Of a stretch of 58,195 bases of DNA, positions 42,418 through 50,751 are shown piece after piece (within the stretch, counting starts at the first letter, position 1; every line of letters starts with the position of its first letter). Source of the stretch: an uncultured Pelagibacteraceae bacterium (lineage in GTDB: Bacteria; Pseudomonadota; Alphaproteobacteria; Pelagibacterales; Pelagibacteraceae); contig CACKHK010000005.1 in the NCBI GenBank assembly GCA_902599955.1, positions 1 through 58,195 on the forward strand, written 5' to 3'. The position numbers and the translations under genes were made by a program. Under the pieces are notes generated by a model that saw only the letters and a program-made list of their open reading frames with translations, was not told the origin of the DNA and searched no databases.

Positions 42418-43551
42418 ATGAATTCAATTTCTAAAATCTCAAAAAATAGCACTTACCTTCAAATTATTTGGAATGATGGGGAGGAGAGTAAATTCAATTA
42501 TATGTGGCTAAGAGATAATTGTCCAACCGCGCATGACAAAGATTCACGACATAGAATGTTTAATATTTTAGAAGTTTCTAAAGATATAAATCCTAAAAAA
42601 TACTCTCTTAATGATGATGGTAAATTAGAAATTGAGTGGAGTGAGGGAGAACACATAAGTTATTATGACCCAAAATGGTTAAGAGAAAATTGCTATACAA
42701 TCAAAAATAAACAAAAATATATATCTCCTTATCAACTTTGGGATAATAACTTAAAAAATAATTTTGAAAGTATATGCATTGAGCATGATGAAGTAATTGA
42801 CTCTGATGAAGGTTTAATAAAATGGCTTGAACTATTACATCATAAAGGTATTGCCATAGTTAAAAACTCACCAACAGAAAAAAAATCAGGCTTTAAAATT
42901 CTTCATCGAATAAGCCATGTCAGAGAAACATTTTTTAAAACCCCTTTTGAGGTAATAAATATTCCAAAACCAAATAATTCTGCATACACGGCGCATGCTT
43001 TAAGAAATCATATGGATTTACCTTGGTTTGAATTACCACCTGGTTATCAGTTTTTGCATTGTTTAGTAAATGATGCAAATGGTGGAGACTCTTCAGCAAT
43101 CGATGGGTTTGCTGTAGCCGATTATCTTAGACAAAATGAAAAAGATATATTTGAGACACTGGTTTCTGTGCCTCTTAAATTTAGAGATAAAGATTATACT
43201 CAAGAATCTCACAGAAGCTATCATGCACCCGCAATTAGTTTAACAAAAGATAAAGATTTTCATGATATTAGATTTAGTGTTGCAACGATGGATGCTTTAG
43301 ATTGTCATCCAGATAAAATGGATAAAGTTTATAAAGCCCACCATAGATTTGGAAATCTTCTACACGATGATAAGTTTCAGATTAAATTTAGATTAGGACC
43401 TGGAGACATATTTTCTTTTAATAATAGGCGTGTTTTACACGGCAGAACTGCTTTTGACCCAAATTCAGGTCATCGTCATCTTCAAGGATATTATTTAGAT
43501 AGAGATGAAATACTTGGAAGATTGGAATATCTTAAAAAATATAAATCATAA
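42418..43551 (+). CDS. Gamma-butyrobetaine hydroxylase-like Fe(II)/2OG dioxygenase (DUF971 + TauD-fold)
   Basis: 377 residues: a small N-terminal DUF971-type domain (residues ~1-90) followed by the TauD-fold catalytic domain. Iron ligands are His198-Met-Asp200 (ALRNHMDLPWFELPPGYQF) and His341 (RRVLHGRTAF). The enzyme converts gamma-butyrobetaine to L-carnitine; trimethyllysine dioxygenase is the alternative in this fold. In known GBB hydroxylases the N-terminal domain binds zinc through a cluster of Cys. Here WLRDNCPTAHDKDSRHR keeps only Cys35 and offers His/Asp instead, so the zinc site looks altered. Context with CdhA, CdhB and CdhC supports carnitine formation. The 3' end overlaps the convergent GDPD gene by 6 bp. 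Confidence 0.82.
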   Translation: MNSISKISKNSTYLQIIWNDGEESKFNYMWLRDNCPTAHDKDSRHRMFNILEVSKDINPKKYSLNDDGKLEIEWSEGEHISYYDPKWLRENCYTIKNKQKYISPYQLWDNNLKNNFESICIEHDEVIDSDEGLIKWLELLHHKGIAIVKNSPTEKKSGFKILHRISHVRETFFKTPFEVINIPKPNNSAYTAHALRNHMDLPWFELPPGYQFLHCLVNDANGGDSSAIDGFAVADYLRQNEKDIFETLVSVPLKFRDKDYTQESHRSYHAPAISLTKDKDFHDIRFSVATMDALDCHPDKMDKVYKAHHRFGNLLHDDKFQIKFRLGPGDIFSFNNRRVLHGRTAFDPNSGHRHLQGYYLDRDEILGRLEYLKKYKS

Positions 43552-44184
43552 GTTTTCAAATATAAGATTGTTATCTTTTTCATATTTCAAAAATTCCTTT
43601 TTGTTTTTAATCGTGTAATAATATTTCTCTTTATTAATTATTTGTATTCTTCGACTATTTAAAAACTTTTTATCTAATATTAGATATTTTATTTTTTTGT
43701 TTAGGCTACTTTTTAAAATAGATTTTATGCTAGATTTGTTGGAAAAAGATAAACCTACTGATAGTTTTGAGTTAAGTTTAAGAAGATTATAGATGTTTTC
43801 ATGCTTAAAAGAGATAAAAGTACATTTTTTAAAACTTCTAGTTTCTTTAATCAAATTAGATAAAAGTTCTTTATTAAATAATGGCTTTATTTCAATAAAG
43901 ATAGGAAATTTATTTTTTGAAATTTTTAAAACCTCTTTTAATGGTGGTATTTGAAAGTTTTTATTTTTAATTTTTTTTAGATCTTCATAATTAATATTTT
44001 TGATACTTTTACTTATTTTAAAAATTCTCTTTAAAGTAAAATCATGAAAGCATACAAACTTTTTATCTTTGGTTGAATGAATATCTGTTTCAATCCCAAA
44101 TCTTTTTTTAAATGACGCTCGAAAAGACTCTAAGCAGTTTTCTTTGTAACTCTTATTTACAATTCCTCTATGTATTATATGCAT
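43546..44184 (-). CDS. Glycerophosphodiester phosphodiesterase family protein
   Basis: 212 residues, Lys-rich and slightly shorter than typical GDPD (about 240-250). The catalytic pattern is present: HRG near the N terminus, the Glu-Asp metal pair in GIETDIHSTKD, the second His in CFHDFTLKRI, and Glu-x-Lys in FIEIKPLF. It hydrolyses glycerophosphodiesters such as glycerophosphocholine to glycerol-3-phosphate and an alcohol. In this setting it could feed choline into the betaine pathway, which is inference. It has no signal peptide and would be cytoplasmic. Confidence 0.82.
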   Translation of the reverse strand: MHIIHRGIVNKSYKENCLESFRASFKKRFGIETDIHSTKDKKFVCFHDFTLKRIFKISKSIKNINYEDLKKIKNKNFQIPPLKEVLKISKNKFPIFIEIKPLFNKELLSNLIKETRSFKKCTFISFKHENIYNLLKLNSKLSVGLSFSNKSSIKSILKSSLNKKIKYLILDKKFLNSRRIQIINKEKYYYTIKNKKEFLKYEKDNNLIFENL

Positions 44185-44186
44185 GT

Positions 44187-44219
44187 AAAAAAAAAGGGCT
44201 CTGTTTCCACAAAGCCCTT
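44187..44219 (-). terminator. Rho-independent terminator of the betaine-binding-protein gene
   Basis: On the minus strand a 7-bp GC-rich stem AAGGGCT (44213-44219)/AGCCCTT (44194-44200) is followed by a long T tract (plus-strand A run 44187-44195). It lies 24 bases after the stop of the binding-protein gene and before the GDPD start. Confidence 0.87.
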
Positions 44220-44243
44220 AATTATTTTTTTGAAGTTTAATTA

Positions 44244-45254
44244 TTAGTTAGGTAACCAACTTTTCCATTTATCTGGATTGTTGTCTAACCACTCATTTAC
44301 AACTTCTTTAACGTCTCTTTTTTTGATGTCAACTTCAACAAGCATCTTAGCTTGGTCTAAGTTTTCTAATTTCATTCTTTCAAAAAAAGCTTTTGCTTTA
44401 GCATGTTCTGGTTTAGCAAATGTGTCAGGATTTCCATAATTCATAGTGTAATCTTTATCCCAACCAGTTGCTGGCCATCCATCTGTACCGCAAGTTTTCC
44501 AGTTGTTTGCTTCAGTAAATGTGTCTCCTTCACAAGTTTTGTATTCAGGAAGTTGAACTCCTACCATGTCAAACTCACCAAAGAACCAGTGTGGTGACCA
44601 TAAGTATAACAAGAACGGCTCTTTTCTCATGTAAGCAGCTTTTGCTTCTGCAATTGCAGCCGCTTCAGTACCTAGCTCATCTGCTTGGAAATCAATTCCT
44701 AAAAGATCAAGTCTTTTTTGGTCATGACAGTTCCAACCAGCTACAGGACATCCAATTAATCTTCCTTTACCGCCGGTTTCAATAGTTGCAAATTTAGCTT
44801 TATGTTTGTTTAGGTCTCTCCAAGTTTTAATGCCCATTTCTTCTGCAGCATATCTAGGTATCCAGTAATCTGACATACCGATGATTCCAGTAGTTCCTAA
44901 AAGATCAACTGTTCCATCTCCTTTATAAGACTTTACTACTTTGCCGTCATAAATTAAATCTTCATTAAACATTACATCGTCTGCCTCTGCATAACTTGGC
45001 CAACTCTCGCAAGCGAAATCAAGTTCTCCAGCTGCAATTGCTTCCCATAATCCAGTACCAGACGGGAAAACTGTTTGTTTAATTTTATAGCCCATTTCTC
45101 GTTCAAGAATTGCTACTGCAACTTCACAAGTGATTATTCCACCTGTCCAGTCAGCAATAGCAGCATGTAATCTTTTTGCATTTGCCTGAGTAAGACTAGC
45201 AAGTAAAATTACGAAAGATAAAAATAGAGCTGATATTGTTTTTGATAACCTCAT
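44244..45254 (-). CDS. Glycine betaine/quaternary-amine ABC substrate-binding protein (OpuAC/ProX type)
   Basis: 336 residues with a signal peptide (MRLSKTISALFLSFVILLAS-type core, cleavage after ANA near residue 26). The OpuAC fold is shown by ADWTGGIITCEVAVAILERE and the LWEAIAAGELDFACESWPSY segment. Several Trp residues (SWPSY, LWSPHWFF, WPATGWDKDY) could form the aromatic cage that binds a trimethylammonium group. Two Cys pairs (CPVAGWNC and CEGDTF...KTC) may form disulfides. Ligand could be glycine betaine, carnitine, gamma-butyrobetaine, choline or trimethylamine N-oxide; sequence alone does not decide. Own promoter, strong ribosome binding site and following terminator indicate high expression. 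Confidence 0.88.
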   Translation of the reverse strand: MRLSKTISALFLSFVILLASLTQANAKRLHAAIADWTGGIITCEVAVAILEREMGYKIKQTVFPSGTGLWEAIAAGELDFACESWPSYAEADDVMFNEDLIYDGKVVKSYKGDGTVDLLGTTGIIGMSDYWIPRYAAEEMGIKTWRDLNKHKAKFATIETGGKGRLIGCPVAGWNCHDQKRLDLLGIDFQADELGTEAAAIAEAKAAYMRKEPFLLYLWSPHWFFGEFDMVGVQLPEYKTCEGDTFTEANNWKTCGTDGWPATGWDKDYTMNYGNPDTFAKPEHAKAKAFFERMKLENLDQAKMLVEVDIKKRDVKEVVNEWLDNNPDKWKSWLPN

Positions 45255-45286
45255 TTATTTCCTCTCTTTTAATTAATTAAAGTCTT

Positions 45287-45316
45287 ATTCTAAAACAAAA
45301 ATTACTAGTTTGTAAA
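45287..45316 (-). promoter_or_regulatory. Candidate sigma70-type promoter for the betaine-binding-protein gene
   Basis: On the minus strand TTTACA (45311-45316) and TAGAAT (45287-45292) are separated by 18 bases, followed by an AT-only leader and ribosome binding site AGAGAGGA. It lies in the 89-bp gap after the ProW gene, so the binding protein can be made independently of the permease. Confidence 0.45.
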
Positions 45317-45343
45317 CTGTGAATAATGATGCTTTTACTTGAT

Positions 45344-47461
45344 TTATAAACCTAGAGCTTCTCTCTGTTTTTTAGTCCAAGCAAGTGAAATTCTGTCTAT
45401 AATTATTGCTAATAATACAATTCCTATACCTGCTGCCAACCCTCTACCGGTATCAGATCTTGCTAATCCATTAAATACTTCCAAACCTAATCCTTTTCCA
45501 CCAATTAAAGGTGTAACAATCTGCATTGCGAAAGCCATAATTACTGTTTGATTAAATCCAATAACTAAACTTGGAATAGCTAATGGAAATTTAATTTTAT
45601 TTAGAGTTTGTAATAAAGTACCACCAAATGAACGTGAAACCTCTGAGTAAGTCCCAGATACTTGAGTTAAACCTAAAGATGTTAATCGAATGATGGGTGG
45701 TATAGAGTATATAACTGTTGCAAGTACTGCAGATACTATTCCTCCTCCAAAAAACATTAAAACAGGAATTAAATAACAGAAGTAAGGTAAAGTCTGCATG
45801 GCATCCAAAACCACGTTTTGAACATTTCTAAATCTCTCATTATAAGAGGCAATTATTCCAAGAGGAACTCCAATTATAAAGCATAAAGCTACAGACACTA
45901 AAACAGATGATAGTGTTATCATTGATTGTGGCCATATCCCACAAGCACCAATGAAAAGTAATAATATTGCTGTAATAATTGCAAATCTAATACCGACAGT
46001 AAAATATCCAATTGCTGCAAATACCCCTAATGTATACCACCATGGCACATGAGTTAAGAATATATCAAGTGGTCTTAAGAGTTTAAGATATACAAATCCC
46101 CTAAGAGCTTTTGTAAATGCAATAAAACTAGGATTAACAGTTAAAGATTCTACACTACTAGAAATCGGTTGCCTAATTGACAATCTCCACTCTTCAGGAA
46201 ATGATCCTATACTTACCATATAAGAGTCAACGAATGAAATAGTCAGAACAAGTAAAAAAGAAGGTATTATATAATATCTTCTAGAAATTATTTCACCAAT
46301 ATCTCTTGCTGTTTCTTTATTTGCTAAAGAAACACAAAATTCAAATACATACGCAATAAATTTTGTTAAATTTGTACAAACAAAATTAATTAAACCAGCT
46401 AAAAATTCTAAAGGCTTTTCTATAATTCTTACTATTGCAAATTTTTCCCAAGATTGTGGGAGTAAATAAAATTTTTGAACATTCGATGGAAGTATTTGTT
46501 TTGTTTTGCTAAATGACATACTAAATCTATCAAACATTATTGCCATGAAAAGAATACAAAGTCCTCCTTCCATTGCCCACCCAACATCAAGTCTTCTAAT
46601 TGCTTGCCATACTTGACCACCAATTCCTTCAGCTCCAATGAAACATGCCAAAACTACAAGTGCTAAAGCCATCATTATCACCTGATTAATTCCCATCATT
46701 ATACTTGGTAGCGAGAGTGGAATTTTAATTTTAAATAGTAGTTGTAACTTACTTGATCCAAATGAGGTAGCAGACTCAATTGTTTCTGCTGAAACTTGTC
46801 TTATACCAGTATTTGTTAATCTTATTATTGGAGGCATTGAGTAAATCATAGTGGCTAATATTGCTGGCGCTCCTCCAATTCCAAAAAAGAAAAGAGCTGG
46901 AAAAAGATAAACAAACGCCGGCATTACTTGCATTGTATCTAAAATAGGCTTCATAAAATTTTCAAACCTGTCACTTTGTGAACAAAGCACACCTAGAGTC
47001 ACTCCAACTACGACACATAGTAAAACCGATAAACCCATCAATGCTACCGTTTGCAGAGATGGTTCCCACATTCCTGTTGCACCCCAAAAATAAATGACAA
47101 ATAAAGAGTACAATCCTAATCTTAAACCACCTGCAATTAAGCAAGGCAAAAATATTAATGCTGCAATTAATAGCCAAGGTGAGTCGATAAGGAAATCTTC
47201 AACAAAGTAATATATATTTTTAATATAACTGGCTATTATTTTGGTAATCCATCTATAATTTTTCTTTAAATAATCTTCACCTTCATTAACCCATGCTGTA
47301 AATGTAAATTGATCAGTGACGACCTTTGGCATTTTTGAAGGACCATCGCTTTGAAAAGATAACCACAGTGCAACTAAAAATGTTATTAAGATTACAGAAT
47401 ACGTAATAATATTTTTTGATGAATTTGGCTTTCCTTGGATACTTGCTACTTCAGAAGACAT
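45344..47461 (-). CDS. proW: Fused double permease of a betaine-type ABC transporter (ProW-ProW)
   Basis: 705 residues, about twice the length of a normal ProW. Two homologous BPD_transp_1 domains are visible, one at roughly residues 145-330 and one at 520-705. The repeats share ILDTMQVMPAFVYLFPALFFFG versus VLDAMQTLPYFCYLIPVLMFFG, and IYSMPPIIRLTNTGIRQVS versus IYSIPPIIRLTSLGLTQVS, the latter holding the EAA-type coupling loop. An N-terminal membrane segment and a central linker with further hydrophobic segments separate the halves. The single polypeptide probably replaces the usual ProW homodimer. It is divergent from ProV2 and followed by the binding protein. Confidence 0.88.
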   Translation of the reverse strand: MSSEVASIQGKPNSSKNIITYSVILITFLVALWLSFQSDGPSKMPKVVTDQFTFTAWVNEGEDYLKKNYRWITKIIASYIKNIYYFVEDFLIDSPWLLIAALIFLPCLIAGGLRLGLYSLFVIYFWGATGMWEPSLQTVALMGLSVLLCVVVGVTLGVLCSQSDRFENFMKPILDTMQVMPAFVYLFPALFFFGIGGAPAILATMIYSMPPIIRLTNTGIRQVSAETIESATSFGSSKLQLLFKIKIPLSLPSIMMGINQVIMMALALVVLACFIGAEGIGGQVWQAIRRLDVGWAMEGGLCILFMAIMFDRFSMSFSKTKQILPSNVQKFYLLPQSWEKFAIVRIIEKPLEFLAGLINFVCTNLTKFIAYVFEFCVSLANKETARDIGEIISRRYYIIPSFLLVLTISFVDSYMVSIGSFPEEWRLSIRQPISSSVESLTVNPSFIAFTKALRGFVYLKLLRPLDIFLTHVPWWYTLGVFAAIGYFTVGIRFAIITAILLLFIGACGIWPQSMITLSSVLVSVALCFIIGVPLGIIASYNERFRNVQNVVLDAMQTLPYFCYLIPVLMFFGGGIVSAVLATVIYSIPPIIRLTSLGLTQVSGTYSEVSRSFGGTLLQTLNKIKFPLAIPSLVIGFNQTVIMAFAMQIVTPLIGGKGLGLEVFNGLARSDTGRGLAAGIGIVLLAIIIDRISLAWTKKQREALGL

Positions 47462-47520
47462 ATTATCTAAAATTTAAAATAAATAATTTTACTTTTAAAG
47501 AAAAATATTGTCTATTTTTG

Positions 47521-47536
47521 TGTTATTAAAATAACA
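47521..47536. promoter_or_regulatory. Inverted repeat in the proW-proV2 divergent intergenic region
   Basis: TGTTATT (47521-47527) and AATAACA (47530-47536) form perfect 7-base arms around AA. The site ends four bases before the ATG of the ProV2 gene, where no Shine-Dalgarno sequence is seen. It may be an operator for both divergent genes. Its half-site TGTTA resembles the palindrome at 22743-22756, but in AT-rich DNA this can be chance. Confidence 0.3.
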
Positions 47537-47540
47537 AAAT

Positions 47541-48587
47541 ATGAATAATCAACCAAAAATAACGTGTTCAAATGTTTGGAAATTATTTGGTTCTGACGAA
47601 CAAAGAATAATTAAAGATTTAGATAAAAGTTTATCAATAAAAGAAGTTCAAGAAAAAACCGGACATGTGGTTGCAGTAAAAGATGTTAGCTTTTCAATTG
47701 AGAAAGGTGAGACATTTGTTGTAATGGGTTTATCGGGAAGCGGAAAATCAACCTTAGTTAGATGTATTTCAAGATTAATTGAACCAACGTCTGGAACAGT
47801 AAAAATGGATGATGTTGATGTAACGAAAATGAGCGGAAAAGAATTATTAGATTTAAGAAGAAATAAAATGAGCATGGTTTTTCAACATTTTGGTTTATTT
47901 CCACATAGAACAGTTGTGGAGAATATTGGATATGGTTTAGAGATTAGAGGAAATAAAAAAAATGATAGAGTAGAAAAATCAATGGAAGTTTTAAAAATGG
48001 TTGGTTTAGAAGGTTGGCACAATAATTATCCAAGAGAACTATCAGGAGGAATGCAACAAAGGGTGGGTTTAGCTCGTGCATTAGCTGTAGATCCAGAAAT
48101 TTTAATTTTTGATGAACCCTTTTCAGCATTAGATCCATTAATTAGAAGAGAAATGCAGGATGAACTATTAAAGATTCAAGAAAAGTTACAGAAGACTATG
48201 GTATTTATTACTCATGATTTCTTAGAGGCAATTAAAATGGGTGATCATATTGCAATTATGAAAGATGGAGAAGTTTCTCAAGTAGGGACACCAGAGGAAA
48301 TAGTTGCTAACCCCAAAGATCAATATGTAAAAGATTTTTGCGAAGACGTACCAAAATACAAAGTCCTTAGTGCAAGCAAAGTAATGAGGGAAGAATGTTG
48401 TGACGATACAAAAAAAATGTTTGAAAACGGATCAAATAATATTCCTCACAATTCAAAAATAGAAACTTTAATTGATAAGCTTGTAGATACAGATCAGAAA
48501 TTTCCAGTGGTTAATAGTGAGACAGGTGAGCTTATTGGTGAAATTGATAGAGCAATAGTTATGAAATCAATGAAATCTGCTAGTTAA
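47541..48587 (+). CDS. proV: Glycine betaine/proline-type ABC transporter ATP-binding protein (ProV2)
   Basis: 348 residues. Walker A is GLSGSGKST, signature LSGGMQQR, Walker B ILIFDEPFSALDP and the switch His is in FITHDFLEAIKMGDHIA. It has the same N-terminal extension and C-terminal ~80-residue tail as ProV1 at 41278. Divergent from the fused ProW by 79 bp, it is the most likely ATPase partner of that permease and of the binding protein at 44244. The C-terminal tail has the remains of a CBS domain that in osmotically controlled relatives senses ionic strength. It overlaps the convergent DMT gene by 8 bp. Confidence 0.9.
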   Translation: MNNQPKITCSNVWKLFGSDEQRIIKDLDKSLSIKEVQEKTGHVVAVKDVSFSIEKGETFVVMGLSGSGKSTLVRCISRLIEPTSGTVKMDDVDVTKMSGKELLDLRRNKMSMVFQHFGLFPHRTVVENIGYGLEIRGNKKNDRVEKSMEVLKMVGLEGWHNNYPRELSGGMQQRVGLARALAVDPEILIFDEPFSALDPLIRREMQDELLKIQEKLQKTMVFITHDFLEAIKMGDHIAIMKDGEVSQVGTPEEIVANPKDQYVKDFCEDVPKYKVLSASKVMREECCDDTKKMFENGSNNIPHNSKIETLIDKLVDTDQKFPVVNSETGELIGEIDRAIVMKSMKSAS

Positions 48588-49512
48588 TTTCTCTACTCAC
48601 CTTAGTTTTTTTTTGTTTTACTTTATCTCTCCAAATTATAATCATTCCAGCAAACACAATTACGAAAACTCCTGGAAATAATTGTTCCCAAGGAGCTTCA
48701 TTAAAAAATAACCAGCCCAAAACAAACGATGAAGGAATGCCAAAATATTCAAACGAAGCCATCTTACTTGCAGAGATTAATCTGTAAGAATAGATAAAAA
48801 GTATTGCTGCAGTACCTCCAAGAATACCAGTCAATGTCATAAGAAAAAAATCTTGAGTATTTTTTATTTCTGCATGTCCAGTGGTCAATAAAAACAGCAC
48901 AACACCACCAATTACATTAAATATTAAAGTATATAATTGAATTTTTGCTGTTGAGTGACCATCAGGTATAAATTTTAAAATTATCACACTTAATGCCCAA
49001 GCTATCGCAGTTAGAATTGGAAATATTGAGTAAAAACTAAATATGTCACTTCCTGGCTGAACAATTAAAACAACTCCAAAAAAACCTATAAAAATTGCGG
49101 ACCATCTATAAATACCAACCTTATCCTTTAAAAAAATTATTGATAAAATTACAATGAAAAATGGTGAAGAAAATGTAAGAACCATAGCAGTAGCAAATTC
49201 TAAGTTAATAACAGAAATAAATATAAATATATTCATTGATAAGAAAGCCAAACCTCTAAAAAAGCTTAAGATTATGAATTTATTGTTTAGGTTCTTAAAA
49301 ACTGAAATGTACTCTTTAGTAAATAAAATAAGTATAAATAAAGGGATTACCCCCGCAATATTTCTGAATACTGCTAACTGAATTACAGTATATTCATTAC
49401 CCAAAAACTTTATTACAACCATATACATATCCACACATAAAATTGCTAAGAGCATCGTAACTATTGCTAAATATGTTTTTTTTAAATCTGTATTCTCAGA
49501 CAAAATATTCAT
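48580..49512 (-). CDS. EamA/DMT-superfamily carrier
   Basis: A 310-residue membrane protein with ten hydrophobic segments in two EamA repeats and a basic C-terminal end (KVKQKKTKVSREIN). Its first segment (YMVVIKFLGNEYTVIQLAVFR) and overall length match other family members in this window. It ends in an 8-bp convergent overlap with ProV2 and is divergent from the iron alcohol dehydrogenase, separated by 36 bp. Substrate unknown. Confidence 0.82.
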   Translation of the reverse strand: MNILSENTDLKKTYLAIVTMLLAILCVDMYMVVIKFLGNEYTVIQLAVFRNIAGVIPLFILILFTKEYISVFKNLNNKFIILSFFRGLAFLSMNIFIFISVINLEFATAMVLTFSSPFFIVILSIIFLKDKVGIYRWSAIFIGFFGVVLIVQPGSDIFSFYSIFPILTAIAWALSVIILKFIPDGHSTAKIQLYTLIFNVIGGVVLFLLTTGHAEIKNTQDFFLMTLTGILGGTAAILFIYSYRLISASKMASFEYFGIPSSFVLGWLFFNEAPWEQLFPGVFVIVFAGMIIIWRDKVKQKKTKVSREIN

Positions 49513-49548
49513 TTATAATTTTTTAAAATTGTATACCTTATAAAAGAA

Positions 49549-50739
49549 ATGCAAAGTTTTAAACTTAATGAAACTGATATTCTATCCAATCAAGATTGGA
49601 CGTTTCCGACTAATATTGCATACGGTCCAGGTAGATTGAAAGAAATAGGTGGTATCTGTAATAATTTAAATATTAAAAACCCTTTAATTGTTACAGATAA
49701 AGGTAGCACAAAGTTACCATTTATTATAAATTTACAAAATTATTTAAAAAGTTCTGATGTAAAATCAGATTTATTTTTTGATATATCTCCAAATCCAAGA
49801 GAAGATGAGGTTTCAAATGGTGTTAGTAAATTTAAAGATGGAAACCATGATGCTATAATTGCAATCGGTGGAGGCAGTGCCATGGATGGAGGAAAATTAA
49901 TTTGCCTCACAGCAAACAATGACGTTCCATTAAGAGATTTTGAGTTTGAATTAACTCCGCCTAACATTAGTAAGGATAACCCGTTCCCAAAAATTATAAC
50001 TATTCCAACAACTGCTGGAACTGGAGCTGAAACAGAAATTTCAGCTATGGTTACTTATTTAAAAGAAGGCATGAAATTTTGTATGTGGCATCCAGATGTT
50101 AGACCTTCCTTAGCATTGTTAGATCCAGAACTAACTATTGGATTGCCAGCAAACTTAACGGCATGGACTGGTGCAGATGCTTTAATCCATGGTATAGAGG
50201 GTTATTGTGTTCCTGGTTTCAATCCAATGTGTGATGGTGCAGCGTTAGAGGGATTGTCATTAATATCAAAATCTTTAGTCACAGCTGTAGAAGATCCTAG
50301 CAATATAGTTGCAAGAGGTGGAATGCATGTTGGATCTTGTTTAGCAGGAATTTCTTTTTTAAAAGGTTTAGGATTAGTACATGCTATTGCTCATATGGTT
50401 GGAGCCGAATACAATACTCATCACGGACTAACGAATGCAATAATATTACCTGTAGTTTTAAAATATAATCTGCCAGGTATGGAAGAAAAAGTTAAAAGAA
50501 TGTCTGAAGCAATGCAATTTAAAGATCATTCTGTGGATGCATTTATATCAAACATTGAAAACATTCTTGATAGAATTAAAATTCCAAAAAGTTTAAGCGA
50601 AATTGGAGTCCCCGAGGATTGTGTTGATAGAATTGCTGAAAAATCAATGAAAGATCAAGCCTATGGACAAAATCCTAGAAAAGCAACTTTAGAAGAAATA
50701 AAGGAAATTACTCTAGCATCCATTAAAAAAGCTAGATAA
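49549..50739 (+). CDS. Iron-containing alcohol dehydrogenase
   Basis: 396 residues of the Fe-ADH family. The NAD-binding GGGSxMDGGK motif reads IGGGSAMDGGK, the TTAGTGAETE segment follows, and the metal ligands lie in GLVHAIAHMVGAEYNTHHGL, with conserved His residues. It oxidises or reduces alcohols and aldehydes in the cytoplasm. The substrate is unknown; lactaldehyde, 4-hydroxybutyrate-type or choline-derived alcohols are all possible. It precedes the amidase gene by 12 bases on the same strand. The leader is only about 36 bp and has a TATAAA box (49539-49544) very close to the ATG, suggesting leaderless or near-leaderless translation. Confidence 0.88.
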   Translation: MQSFKLNETDILSNQDWTFPTNIAYGPGRLKEIGGICNNLNIKNPLIVTDKGSTKLPFIINLQNYLKSSDVKSDLFFDISPNPREDEVSNGVSKFKDGNHDAIIAIGGGSAMDGGKLICLTANNDVPLRDFEFELTPPNISKDNPFPKIITIPTTAGTGAETEISAMVTYLKEGMKFCMWHPDVRPSLALLDPELTIGLPANLTAWTGADALIHGIEGYCVPGFNPMCDGAALEGLSLISKSLVTAVEDPSNIVARGGMHVGSCLAGISFLKGLGLVHAIAHMVGAEYNTHHGLTNAIILPVVLKYNLPGMEEKVKRMSEAMQFKDHSVDAFISNIENILDRIKIPKSLSEIGVPEDCVDRIAEKSMKDQAYGQNPRKATLEEIKEITLASIKKAR

Positions 50740-50751
50740 TAGTAAATTCTC

